DNA of 40,012 bases, taken from assembly GCA_020832005.1 (NCBI GenBank), contig JAFIFN010000021.1:1-40012 (forward strand), read 5' to 3'. This document shows, piece by piece, positions 8,068 to 15,994 of this stretch. Each line of letters opens with the position of its first letter. Positions within the stretch are counted from its first letter, which is position 1. The notes under the pieces were generated by a model. That model did not search any database. It had not been told where the DNA came from and saw only the letters and a program-made list of their open reading frames with translations. The position numbers were made by a program, and so were the translations under genes. The stretch comes from Gammaproteobacteria bacterium. GTDB taxonomy: Bacteria; Pseudomonadota; Gammaproteobacteria; Steroidobacterales; PWYM01.

Positions 8068-8843
8068 GCCAGCAGCGCGGCCAGCGTCAGCAGCGCGGCC
8101 ACCTCGCTGGTCTGTTCAATCGCACCGAGTCCGTCACCAGTGTAACCGCCCAGCTTGCGATGCAGCAGCCGCAGCATCAGCGCAGCGGCGATCAGGGCTG
8201 CAACCAGCGCGGCCAGGCCCGCCGGCCCGGACACCAGCGCCAGCAGCACGCCTGTCACCAGCGCGACCATCGCACCCTGGCGATCGACACCGTCCGCCAC
8301 GGGCTTTGCCAGACCCTCGGCGCGCACGTAGCGCGACACGCGCGTCACGCCGACCACCATCAGTCTGCCCAGGGCGTGGGCACTGATCAGCGCGAGCAGG
8401 CCAGTCAGTGGCGAGAACATGGCGAGCGCGCTCACACGCAGCAGCAGCGTGAACACCAGGGCCGCACCGCCGTAGGTGCCGATGCGGCTGTCGCGCATGA
8501 TCTCCAGCACCCGCTCACGATCGAGACCACCGCCGACGCCATCCCAGGTATCGGCCAGGCCGTCTTCGTGAAAGGCACCGGTGAGCAGCACGGTCGCGAG
8601 CACGGACAGAACGGCCGCGACCAGGGGCGCGAATACCAGACTTGCAAGCAGGTAGACGATGCCACCGCCAAGCCCGACAAGGCCGCCGACCAGCGGGTAG
8701 TAGCGCACCGAGCGCTCGAGCATGTCCGGGGTATGGCCAACCCAGGCCGGCACCGGCACACGGGTGAGAAACTGCACGGCGTAGAGCAGCAGACGCAGCT
8801 GTTCGAACGCCTGTCCCCGCCAGGCCTGCGTGGCAATGCTCAT
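8064..8843 (-). CDS. cobS: Adenosylcobinamide-GDP ribazoletransferase (cobalamin synthase)
   Basis: A 259-residue integral membrane protein. The CobS hallmark GAFHEDGLADTWDGVGGG lies near residues 88-105, with the second conserved block RDSRIGTYGGAAL after it and several hydrophobic helices. The N-terminal region AVQFLTRVPVP is also typical. It joins alpha-ribazole (or its phosphate) to adenosylcobinamide-GDP at the inner membrane. It overlaps both neighbours by 4 bp: cobT upstream and cobC downstream. This indicates tight translational coupling of the three nucleotide-loop genes. Confidence 0.95.
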   Translation of the reverse strand: MSIATQAWRGQAFEQLRLLLYAVQFLTRVPVPAWVGHTPDMLERSVRYYPLVGGLVGLGGGIVYLLASLVFAPLVAAVLSVLATVLLTGAFHEDGLADTWDGVGGGLDRERVLEIMRDSRIGTYGGAALVFTLLLRVSALAMFSPLTGLLALISAHALGRLMVVGVTRVSRYVRAEGLAKPVADGVDRQGAMVALVTGVLLALVSGPAGLAALVAALIAAALMLRLLHRKLGGYTGDGLGAIEQTSEVAALLTLAALLA

Positions 8844-9880
8844 GACGGGCCTGCAACGCCTGCGCTGTCAAACGATGCCATGTCGCTGAGCATGTGGCAG
8901 GCCGCGCGCAGCAACGGCAACGCCAGCAACGCACCAGTCCCCTCGCCCAGGCGCATTTCCAGATCCAGCAGAGGCCTTGCGCCGAGCGCCTCGAGCACGA
9001 AGCCGTGCCCGGGCTCGGCCGAACGGTGCGCGAAGACACAATGCGCAAGCGCCTCCGGCCGGTCGGTCTGCACGACCAGTGCCGCGGCCGAAGCGATGAA
9101 GCCATCGATGATGACCACGGCCTGGGCGCTGGCTGCCGCGACGATGGCGCCGGCCATCATCGCGATCTCGAAGCCACCGAAGGCGCACAGTGCATCGACA
9201 CCACCGTTGACGCTCCCACGCCTGGCGATGCATGCCTCGAGCACCGCACGCTTGTGTGCGACACCCCCGGCATCCAGCCCGGCACCCGGTCCCGTAAGTG
9301 TTTCCAGTGACTGCCCGGTAAGGCAATGTGCCAACAGCGTTGCGCTCGAGGTATTGCCGATGCCCATGTCGCCGAGCAGCAGCACCCGCTCACCAGACTT
9401 ACAGGCCTGCAGTGCCAGGCGGGCGCCTGTTTCAAGCGCCTGGGCACACTCAGCTTCGCTCATCGCATCTTCGCGCCGGGCATTTCTCGTACCACGCGCC
9501 ACCGGCACATCCACCAGCGCCTCATGAGCCGGCAGCGACGCCGCAACACCGGCGTTGACCACGCTCAACCGCGCCCCGCAGGCGCGTGCGAACGCATTTG
9601 CAGCGGCACCCCCGGCCAGAAAATTCTGCACCATCTGCAAGGTCACGGCCTGCGGCCAGGCCGACACGCCTTCCGCCACCAGACCATGATCAGCAGCAAA
9701 CAGCAGCAGGCGCGCAGGCTGGGCCTGCGGTGTGCCCGTGTGCTGTGCAAGCGCGAGCTGCAGCGCCAGCTGCTCGATGCGCCCCAGCGATCCCGGCGGC
9801 TTGGTCTTGCCATCGATGGCTGCCGTCACCTGCACCGCCAGATCAACTGGCGCAGGCGCGATCGCAAGTGACGACAGCAT
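8840..9880 (-). CDS. cobT: Nicotinate-nucleotide:dimethylbenzimidazole phosphoribosyltransferase
   Basis: A protein of 346 residues from the ATG at 9880, close to the usual CobT length of about 350. A longer reading from 10000 would overlap btuB and adds 40 unrelated residues, so I reject it. CobT motifs are KTKPPGSLGRIEQLA near the N-terminus, FAADHGLVAEGVSAWPQ, LLLGDMGIGNTSSA, and RLGEGTGALLAL, which contains the catalytic glutamate of the family. It makes alpha-ribazole phosphate for the cobalamin lower ligand. It starts 13 bp after the btuB stop and overlaps cobS by 4 bp. The Shine-Dalgarno is weak, which fits coupled translation. Confidence 0.95.
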   Translation of the reverse strand: MLSSLAIAPAPVDLAVQVTAAIDGKTKPPGSLGRIEQLALQLALAQHTGTPQAQPARLLLFAADHGLVAEGVSAWPQAVTLQMVQNFLAGGAAANAFARACGARLSVVNAGVAASLPAHEALVDVPVARGTRNARREDAMSEAECAQALETGARLALQACKSGERVLLLGDMGIGNTSSATLLAHCLTGQSLETLTGPGAGLDAGGVAHKRAVLEACIARRGSVNGGVDALCAFGGFEIAMMAGAIVAAASAQAVVIIDGFIASAAALVVQTDRPEALAHCVFAHRSAEPGHGFVLEALGARPLLDLEMRLGEGTGALLALPLLRAACHMLSDMASFDSAGVAGPS

Positions 9881-9893
9881 CGCGTTCTGGGCT

Positions 9894-11696
9894 TCAGCGC
9901 TCGCCGTAGCGCAGGCGTACGAACACCGAGCGACCGGGTTGCTGGAAGTCGAAGCCGTTGAAGCTGTCACGCGCCGTGCTATAGGCACGATCCAGCGCAT
10001 TGTCGACGCTCACCCGCAACGACCACAGATCGCTGAACCGCCAGCCCGCGCGCAGGTTCACGAGGCCGAAACCGGCAAGCCGCTCAGTCGCTGCTGCATT
10101 ATCGTAGCGATGGCCCTGCACGATCGAGGTTACCCCCAGGCTGAAGGCGCCGAGCTGCCGGTCTGCTTCCAGGCGCAGGCTGTCGCGGGTGCGTCGCGGC
10201 AGTCGCAGGCCGGTATCACGGTTGACGGGATTGGTATGGCTGTAAGCCGCCGAGAAGACCCAGTCCGACACGGCAATGCCGGTGGAGAACTCCGCGCCCC
10301 GGATACGCGCTTCCTCGACGTTGAACGCGGCGAAGCGTCCGTCGATGAAGCGAAAGGCGATCAGATCGTCGACATCGGTCTGGTAGGCGACGAGGTCCCA
10401 GTACCACTGCGCCTGCCGGCCCGTAATGCCCACCTCGACGCTGCGCGAGGTCTCGGCGCCGACGTCCGGGTTGCCGAAACCGGGGAAGTACAGGTCGTTG
10501 AAGGTCGGGGCACGAAAGGCGGTGCCGTAGCCCGCGCGCAGCCGGTGGGAATCGCCCAGCGGATGACCCAGGGTCAGGCCCGTAGTCCATTCACGGCCGT
10601 AGGCCTCGTTATCGTCCCAGCGCAGGGCCGGCTGGATATCCAGATCGCCAACCCTGACCAGCCCCTGGACGAAGACACCGCGATTGTCACGTGAGCTTTC
10701 GTCGTACTGGGTGGTGCTGGTGACCACGTCATCGCGGTAGTCCGCACCAATCACCATCTCGTGCTCGCCCGCCGACCAGGTGCCCATGGCCCGCCACGTG
10801 CGCATGCGGGTATCGAACACACTGTCGCCGAAGCTCTGGAAGTTGTCGCTTTCGTCGCGACCTTCGCTGAAATCAAGGCTCAGATTCCATGACTCGCCCA
10901 CAGGCATCGCGGCGCGCAGGCCGACCGACTGATGCACGAAGTCGGTCTCACCACCGATGAACTCGGTATTGCCCTGAGAGCGCAGCGCCGTGGCGCCAAG
11001 CTCGATGTCGCCGGCCAGCTGCGTGCGCGCACGCAGGAAGAACGACGTATTGTCGTAGCCCTTGCGATCACCACCTGGTCGCAGCGGCGTGCCGTCGGTC
11101 TCGAAGTGATTGAACGCAACCCCGAGCGCACTGCGCTCGGTGACGTTGTCGAAGCCAAGCGCGACATCACGGCCCGAAAATGATCCGACGCCCGCAGAGG
11201 CGCTGACCGAGCGGCCTTCGGTGCCTCGCTGGGTAAACGTCTGCACGACACCGCCGATCGCATCGGCACCGTAGACCACACTGCGCGGGCCGCGCAGCAC
11301 CTCGACACGGTCGATCAGTTGCGGCGGCACATACTGCCATGAAGGTGCGCCACCGGTGGCCGAACCCATGCGAACACCATCGATGAGCAGCAGCGACTGA
11401 CTGGCGCTGGTGCCGCGCACGAACAGGCTGGTCACCTTGCCGTACGCCCCATTGGTGGTGACATCGATGCCCGGGCGACCGCGCAGGATGTCAGCCAGCT
11501 CCAGCGGCTGCTGCCGCACGAGCATGTCGGCGTCGATGACACTGAGCGAGAAATCGCTTTCGGCCAGCCGGCGCTCGGTCAGTGTGGGTGTGACGACAAG
11601 GGTGTCGATGTCATCAGCGGATGTGGCGCTTGCGCCGGGCGCTGCGGTCAGCAGCATGGACGCCGCACACAGCGGCAGAAGTACAGAGTGGTTCAT
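9894..11696 (-). CDS. btuB: TonB-dependent vitamin B12 receptor
   Basis: A TonB-dependent outer-membrane receptor of 600 residues. I choose the ATG at 11696 because it has GAGGGAAG just upstream and begins a proper signal peptide (MNHSVLLPLCAASMLLTAAP). The reading upstream to 11837 is not protein-like and enters the leader. A BtuB-type TonB box DTLVVTPT follows cleavage. The plug contains LRGRPGIDVTTNGAYGK, SLLLIDGVRMGS and RVEVLRGPRSVVYGADAIGG. The remainder is a barrel with alternating beta strands. The C-terminus ends in RLRYGER instead of an aromatic residue at the very last position, which is slightly unusual. The cobalamin riboswitch upstream and the cobTSC genes downstream make corrinoid uptake the likely function. 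Confidence 0.93.
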   Translation of the reverse strand: MNHSVLLPLCAASMLLTAAPGASATSADDIDTLVVTPTLTERRLAESDFSLSVIDADMLVRQQPLELADILRGRPGIDVTTNGAYGKVTSLFVRGTSASQSLLLIDGVRMGSATGGAPSWQYVPPQLIDRVEVLRGPRSVVYGADAIGGVVQTFTQRGTEGRSVSASAGVGSFSGRDVALGFDNVTERSALGVAFNHFETDGTPLRPGGDRKGYDNTSFFLRARTQLAGDIELGATALRSQGNTEFIGGETDFVHQSVGLRAAMPVGESWNLSLDFSEGRDESDNFQSFGDSVFDTRMRTWRAMGTWSAGEHEMVIGADYRDDVVTSTTQYDESSRDNRGVFVQGLVRVGDLDIQPALRWDDNEAYGREWTTGLTLGHPLGDSHRLRAGYGTAFRAPTFNDLYFPGFGNPDVGAETSRSVEVGITGRQAQWYWDLVAYQTDVDDLIAFRFIDGRFAAFNVEEARIRGAEFSTGIAVSDWVFSAAYSHTNPVNRDTGLRLPRRTRDSLRLEADRQLGAFSLGVTSIVQGHRYDNAAATERLAGFGLVNLRAGWRFSDLWSLRVSVDNALDRAYSTARDSFNGFDFQQPGRSVFVRLRYGER

Positions 11697-11738
11697 GAGC
11701 TTCCCTCGCCGGCCGCGCCAACCCGCACGACCGATATT

Positions 11739-11753
11739 TGCGTCAATGACGCA
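11739..11753. promoter_or_regulatory. Perfect palindrome in btuB leader
   Basis: TGCGTCA and TGACGCA form a perfect 7-bp inverted repeat around a single A. It lies 43-57 bp upstream of the btuB start, between the riboswitch and the gene. The spacer is too short for a stable RNA hairpin without opening the centre, so it looks more like a dimeric protein binding site. No known regulator can be named. Confidence 0.35.
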
Positions 11754-11834
11754 TCGCGGGGGGAGCAGGCAGGAAAGAGGGTAGGCGCGTGGCGCCGTGT
11801 GCCCGTCGGACCAGCCCGTTGTTGCCCACCGCAA

Positions 11835-12035
11835 CACGTGGTGTATGCGACAGGCCGGTCTACGGGCTCATGAGCGGTGTCCTGGGGGACACCGAGGTCG
11901 GCCACCTTCCCATGCCTTGCCAGCACAGTGGTGATTGGGCCGACCCGCACTCATTTACCGTTGCGGGGGCAGCACCGGGGTTGCAGAAACCTGAAGGTCC
12001 GTGCGCACCGGTTTCCCGATTATTTCCACCACGCG
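11835..12035 (-). promoter_or_regulatory. Cobalamin riboswitch upstream of btuB-cobTSC
   Basis: On the minus strand the conserved blocks occur in order: GGGAAACCGGTG, CCCCCGCAACGGTAAATGAG, CACTGTGCTGG, GGCATGGGAAGGTGG, then a B12-box variant GAGCCCGTAGACCGGCC near 11852-11868. P1 closes by CGCGTGGTG (12035-12027) with CACCACGTG (11843-11835), allowing one G-U pair. This is the form usual in front of btuB genes, where the box often reads GAGCCCG-AGACCGGCC instead of GCCAGGAAACCTGCC. It should repress the btuB-cob operon when coenzyme B12 is plentiful. Confidence 0.93.
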
Positions 12036-12223
12036 GTGGAACACCTGAAGCGGGAGCGACGGTAGCACGGGGTCCGCTGGGTGGTCAACGCAGCCTCGCA
12101 GCGAAATCCGATTGCGCCGCCCCGTTTCGGCTCGCAAGACGCTTCGTCGCAGAGTATCTTAGGCCCAGGTACGGCGCTTCGAAGGGATTTCCCAATGCGC
12201 TGATCAACTCGGAGAGATTTTCT

Positions 12224-12823
12224 ATGTATCGCGTGACTACTGTTTCCACCGGTCTGCTGACCGTCCTCGCTGCATGCGCCCTGCTGGCGGCCTGTGGGCA
12301 ACCGGCTGATGAAGCGCCGCCCCCGCCCGCAACACCCGCGGAGCAGCCGGCGGCAGCGCCTGCTCCAGCCCCAGCACCGGCCCAGCCTGCCGAGCGAGCG
12401 CCTGCAGCAGACGCCGTCAGCGTCGATGCCGACGGCGTCGCCCAGGTGCGCATCGGCAGTACAGACCAGATGCAGTACACGGTCCGCGAGTTCGCCGTGG
12501 ACGCCGGCCAGGCAGTCGAACTGACGCTGGTCCACGAAGGTCGTCTGCAGGCCCAAGTCATGGGCCACAACGTCGTGATCCTGAAGAAGGGCGAGGAGGC
12601 GATGGCCTTCGGTACCGAGGTCATGGCCCAGGGCGGTTCCATGGACAACGACTACCTGCCGCAGGGCATGCGCGATCGCGTCATCGCCTACACCCGCATG
12701 ATCGGCGGCGGCGAGACCACCAGCGTGAGCTTCACCGCGCCTGACGAGCCGGGTGAGTACGTCTTCGTGTGCACCTTCCCGGGGCACTTCGGCGCCATGA
12801 CCGGCAAGATGATCGTGCGCTGA
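12224..12823 (+). CDS. Azurin-like blue copper lipoprotein
   Basis: A 199-residue protein with GGAGAG upstream of ATG at 12224; longer upstream readings enter the btuB riboswitch. It has a signal peptide and lipobox LAAC (Cys24), then an Ala/Pro-rich linker to about residue 60, then an azurin fold. Type 1 copper ligands are visible: His115 in MGHNVVI, Cys183, His188 and Met192 in CTFPGHFGAMTGKM, with the azurin spacing C-x4-H-x3-M. It is probably a membrane-tethered periplasmic electron carrier that can swing on its linker. A strong terminator follows, so it appears to be a single-gene unit. Its electron partner is not evident from the neighbours. Confidence 0.92.
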   Translation: MYRVTTVSTGLLTVLAACALLAACGQPADEAPPPPATPAEQPAAAPAPAPAPAQPAERAPAADAVSVDADGVAQVRIGSTDQMQYTVREFAVDAGQAVELTLVHEGRLQAQVMGHNVVILKKGEEAMAFGTEVMAQGGSMDNDYLPQGMRDRVIAYTRMIGGGETTSVSFTAPDEPGEYVFVCTFPGHFGAMTGKMIVR

Positions 12824-12846
12824 CGCACTTTCGATCTTGAGTCAGC

Positions 12847-12881
12847 AGCGCAGGTCGACGCGGTCGGCCTGCGCTTTTTTT
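12847..12881 (+). terminator. Rho-independent terminator after azurin gene
   Basis: AGCGCAGG (12847-12854) pairs perfectly with CCTGCGCT (12868-12875) around a 13-nt loop, followed by a run of seven T (12875-12881). It ends the azurin transcript. The last T residues overlap the TAA stop of the convergent tspO gene. Confidence 0.9.
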
Positions 12882-13362
12882 ATGCGCGGGACACAGGGCC
12901 GGGATTGAGCTGCACCAGGCGCAGATTGAGCAGCGCAGCTATCGTCACCCATACGAGGTAGGGCGCGATCAGCAGGGTCGCCAGCGGGCGGATCGGCCAG
13001 AACGCCAGCATCACCGCCGCGATCGACAGCCAAAGCAATGCGACCTCTGCCAGCGCCCAGCGAATGCGCCTCAGGCCGAAAAACAGATATGACCACGCGG
13101 CGTTGAGACCAAGGCTGAGCACGTACAACACCAGGGCAGGCAACGCGGCAAGGCCGGCCGTCTGCCAGACCAGCCAGCCGGCGACCGCGTTGGCCAGAAA
13201 CAGGCTCGACCAGACGATCGGGAATGCCAGGTTGGGCGGCGTCCACCAGGGCTTGCGCAGCGCCGCGTACCAGTCTCCGGGCCGGAAGATGGCGCCGGTG
13301 GCCGAGGCGGCAAAGTTCATCGCGAGAAACCCGCCCAGCGCGATGAACGAAGCCAGATTCAC
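12880..13362 (-). CDS. tspO: TspO/MBR family membrane protein
   Basis: A 160-residue protein with five hydrophobic helices, the usual TspO length and topology. The family signature WYAALRKPWWTPPNLAFPIVW is clear, along with SLGLNAAWSYLFFGLR and the C-terminal WVTIAALLNLRLVQLNP. Bacterial TspO proteins bind porphyrins and influence tetrapyrrole or stress responses; that role is family knowledge. The start overlaps the stop of the DUF4399 lipoprotein gene by 4 bp (ATGA), so the two are co-translated. The TAA stop lies in the T tract of the azurin terminator. Confidence 0.93.
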   Translation of the reverse strand: MNLASFIALGGFLAMNFAASATGAIFRPGDWYAALRKPWWTPPNLAFPIVWSSLFLANAVAGWLVWQTAGLAALPALVLYVLSLGLNAAWSYLFFGLRRIRWALAEVALLWLSIAAVMLAFWPIRPLATLLIAPYLVWVTIAALLNLRLVQLNPGPVSRA

Positions 13363-13820
13363 TGCACCGTAATCGTGATGCGCTCGGATTCTATCGAGGG
13401 GCTGAAGGGCACGTGCGCGGCATCACCGAGCACCAGTTGCAGCGTGTATTCACCCGTCGGCAGTTCAATCACCGCCTCGGTCTGCCCGCCGCCGAAATGG
13501 ACATGCTGGTCGTCGGCGGGAATCGGCTCACCGAGTCGATCCGGATCAAGCTCTGTGTTGATCAGCAGATGGTGGTGACCCGTGCCTTCGACATCGATAC
13601 CCGCCGGTGCCACGCCCTTGCCGGACAGCCCGAAGACGATGCGCAGCGGCGAAGAGACAACATCACCGTGCTGCAGATTGACGAAGTAGACCTGCGGATC
13701 ACTGCCGGCGAGCGGGGCGGTGTCGGCACCCGCGGGCGTCACGGACACCGGTGCCGGCGGCGCGTCCCGTCCGCAGGCGGCAAGGAAAAACATCAAAACA
13801 ATCAGGGCCAGGATACGCAT
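13359..13820 (-). CDS. DUF4399-type lipoprotein
   Basis: A 153-residue protein with a strong Shine-Dalgarno (GGAGGAG) before the ATG. The N-terminus is a lipoprotein signal with lipobox LAAC (Cys16). The mature domain shows the DUF4399 pattern: VYFVNLQHGDVVSSPLRIVFG, GTGHHHLLINTE, DQHVHFGGGQTE and LPTGEYTLQLVLGDAAH. The conserved histidines (GHHH, HVHF) suggest metal binding, but no function is established for the family. It is translationally coupled to tspO. Confidence 0.88.
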   Translation of the reverse strand: MRILALIVLMFFLAACGRDAPPAPVSVTPAGADTAPLAGSDPQVYFVNLQHGDVVSSPLRIVFGLSGKGVAPAGIDVEGTGHHHLLINTELDPDRLGEPIPADDQHVHFGGGQTEAVIELPTGEYTLQLVLGDAAHVPFSPSIESERITITVQ

Positions 13821-13852
13821 CTATATCTCCTCCGCAGTGCAACGCGAGGCTA

Positions 13853-14725
13853 TCACAGCTGCATGGCCAATCGGCGCACGTAGTCTGTATAGGTCGTCGG
13901 CGCACGCCCAAGCAGCCAGCTCAGTACATTACTGTTGCCGGGAAACCCATGGCGGTCGTAGTGCCCGTTCATCACGACCATCTGCTCCACCCGGTCGTTG
14001 TCGAGTCCTTTCGCACTGGCCGCTGCGCGCAGCGCATCCATGCTCACGGCTTCGGCGCGCACGGCGCGGCCAAGCGTCTCCGAGAGGGTCTTCGCCATAT
14101 CCTCCTGACTCAGCACCTGGGGACCGGCCAGCTCGTAGGTCGCGAAATGGTGCCGGGAGCCCTGGGTGACGATGATCGCAACGGCCTCGGCGAGATCGGC
14201 GAGATCCACCACGCTGAAGCCCTGAGCGGTCGAAAACGGCATGCGATGCACGCCCTGCTCCGTGACGGTCTTCCAGATCGGCTCAAGGTGCTGCATGTAG
14301 CGACACGGCTGCACGATGGTGAAGGCCAGGCCGGACTCGACAAGCTGCTCCTCGGCGTCGAGCTTCAGGCGGTGATGCCGGACCTCGCGGCGCAGCGGAT
14401 GCATCACCGAGTAGTAGATGAAGTGTCCGACACGATTGGCCCGTGCAGCGTCGATGACATTCGTTACGAACTCCACTTCCAGAGGATGCATGGGCGGTCC
14501 GATATGCACCACTGCGTCGCAGCCGGCCAGGGCTGCGTGCAGACTCGAGGCATCCGCGAGGTCGCCGACGGCGCACTCGGCAGCACCCTCCGCCAGCAAT
14601 GAGGATTGCTGTTCGGCACGCCTGATGAAGGCCCGCGTCCGGACACCTGCTGCGGCAAGCGCGCGGATCACCTGGCGTCCCGTACGGCCATTGGCGCCGG
14701 TAATCAGGACGGTCTGTTCAGCCAT
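13853..14725 (-). CDS. NmrA-like NAD(P)-binding oxidoreductase
   Basis: A 290-residue atypical short-chain dehydrogenase. The Rossmann motif GANGRTGRQV (residues 9-18) opens the protein, followed by GDLADASSLHAALAGCDAVV and the HFIYYSVMHP region. The catalytic Tyr-Lys pair of classical SDRs is not evident, which is usual for NmrA-type proteins acting as redox sensors or as quinone/isoflavone-reductase-like enzymes. The substrate cannot be told. It ends 32 bp upstream of the DUF4399 gene, so it may lead a three-gene minus-strand unit. It is divergent from the rnf operon. Confidence 0.8.
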   Translation of the reverse strand: MAEQTVLITGANGRTGRQVIRALAAAGVRTRAFIRRAEQQSSLLAEGAAECAVGDLADASSLHAALAGCDAVVHIGPPMHPLEVEFVTNVIDAARANRVGHFIYYSVMHPLRREVRHHRLKLDAEEQLVESGLAFTIVQPCRYMQHLEPIWKTVTEQGVHRMPFSTAQGFSVVDLADLAEAVAIIVTQGSRHHFATYELAGPQVLSQEDMAKTLSETLGRAVRAEAVSMDALRAAASAKGLDNDRVEQMVVMNGHYDRHGFPGNSNVLSWLLGRAPTTYTDYVRRLAMQL

Positions 14726-15099
14726 GCTGCTGCTCCCCGAGAATCGTTCGTAGAGGCAACATTCTAGGGACGTGCGCAGGCTGTGTCGTATCAGCAGCCG
14801 TTATCGGCGAGTCCGTGAATGTTATCAGTGTGCGCTCTCCACCATGTGCGTCGTGCATGTGGGTTCAGCCGACTCCTCATGCTCTATAACGCGACGATGC
14901 TCGCCATCAGCTACTATTGCCCGGCGTGACGATCAGTGTTGCACGAACAGGCAGCTCCCGATCCGACGGTCATTGAAGTTGGTACGGTCACAGGCGCTAT
15001 TTTCATGGACCTTACAGCAAGACAGCTACCGCAAGGCGCCGATTACCAAGTGCTCGGCACACTCTGCTGCGCCGGCTCGGGCGCGTACGCAGGCGGCCG
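14726..15099. other. Divergent intergenic region between NmrA gene and rnfB
   Basis: This 374-bp stretch holds no protein I can support. It must contain the promoters of the minus-strand NmrA gene and of the rnf operon. A small open frame at 15006-15104 (32 codons, beginning MDLTARQLPQG) overlaps the rnfB GTG start by four bases, but has no convincing Shine-Dalgarno. Confidence 0.5.
14973..15001 (+). promoter_or_regulatory. Candidate sigma70 promoter of the rnf operon
   Basis: TTGAAG (14973-14978) and GCTATT (14996-15001) are separated by 17 bp, a reasonable -35/-10 pair upstream of rnfB. The leader would be about 90 nt. If this is the promoter, the ATG at 15006 would be too close to the transcription start to be used. 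Confidence 0.35.
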
Positions 15100-15963
15100 G
15101 TGAGTGGCGCACTGGCAGCCGGCCTGGCGCTGGCGGCACTGGCCGTCGTGTTGTCCGGGGTCCTGCTGCTGGCCGGGCGCTTTCTGCATGTCGATGAAGA
15201 CAGACGCATGGAGAAGCTGGTTTCGCTGCTGCCGGGGATCAACTGCGGCGCCTGTGGCCAGCCAGGCTGCCGGGCTTTTGCCGAGGCCCTGCTGAGCGGC
15301 GAGGCGGTACCGGCCGGCTGTTCGGTCAGTTCCGCGAAAGCCAGGCAGCGCGTCGCCGACTTTCTCGACGTGCCGGTCGGCGAGGCCGAACGCCGCGTGG
15401 CGCGCCTGGCCTGTGCGGGTGATCGCAACGCGGCACGCTTTCTGGCCGACTACCAGGGCGAGCCGAGCTGCGCGGCCGCGGCCGTGGTCGGTGACGGCGG
15501 CAAGGCCTGCGTCTGGGGCTGCCTGGGGCTGGGCGATTGCGAGCGTTCCTGTGATTTCGACGCCATCGAAATGAGCCCGTCCGGCCTGCCCGTAGTCGAC
15601 GAAGCCAAATGTACGGCCTGCGGCGACTGCGTGCGCGCCTGTCCAAAGGACCTGTTCAGTATCGTCCCCGAACTGCAGCCGCTGTGGATCGCCTGCAACA
15701 ACCCGCTGGAAGGCAACGATCTGCTCGAAACCTGCAAGGTCGCCTGCACCGCCTGCGAGCGGTGCATCCGTGATGCGCCCGACTGGCTCACCCTCAAGCG
15801 CAATCTGCCGGTACCGATCGAAGGCGCAAAGGGCAGGCCGCCGCGAAGCGCCATCGACCGCTGCCCGACCGGCGCCATCATCTGGATAGAGGACGGACAC
15901 CCTCAGTCTGGCGCCAGCGCCCGGCTGCCACGCGTGCTGCGGGCCCGACAACAGACCACATGA
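15100..15963 (+). CDS. rnfB: Rnf complex subunit B, iron-sulfur protein
   Basis: A 287-residue RnfB. An N-terminal membrane helix (residues 5-26) anchors a four-cysteine domain (GINCGACGQPGC, Cys49/52/57/74), then two ferredoxin-type clusters (Cys137/141/147/151 and CTACGDCVRACP, Cys171/174/177/181). A further Cys-rich tail (Cys199, 212, 216, 219, 222, 255) resembles the extra ferredoxin region of anaerobe-type RnfB, but the usual CP after the third motif reads AP. It should receive or donate electrons to soluble ferredoxin. I chose GTG at 15100 because the upstream codons contain no ATG and are Arg-rich. The 2-oxoacid oxidoreductase follows 31 bp later. Confidence 0.9.
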   Translation: MSGALAAGLALAALAVVLSGVLLLAGRFLHVDEDRRMEKLVSLLPGINCGACGQPGCRAFAEALLSGEAVPAGCSVSSAKARQRVADFLDVPVGEAERRVARLACAGDRNAARFLADYQGEPSCAAAAVVGDGGKACVWGCLGLGDCERSCDFDAIEMSPSGLPVVDEAKCTACGDCVRACPKDLFSIVPELQPLWIACNNPLEGNDLLETCKVACTACERCIRDAPDWLTLKRNLPVPIEGAKGRPPRSAIDRCPTGAIIWIEDGHPQSGASARLPRVLRARQQTT

Positions 15964-15994
15964 CCCGAGCACCAACGAAACCCAGGACTTCATC

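Noticed and set aside
7965-9527. A 520-codon plus-strand frame opposite cobS and cobT
   Set aside because: cobS and cobT are recognised by strong motifs; the opposite translation is low-complexity.
9894-11837. A longer btuB reading from 11837
   Set aside because: The extra 47 residues are Arg/Trp/Pro-rich, begin at the riboswitch edge and precede a proper signal peptide with its own ribosome site at 11696.
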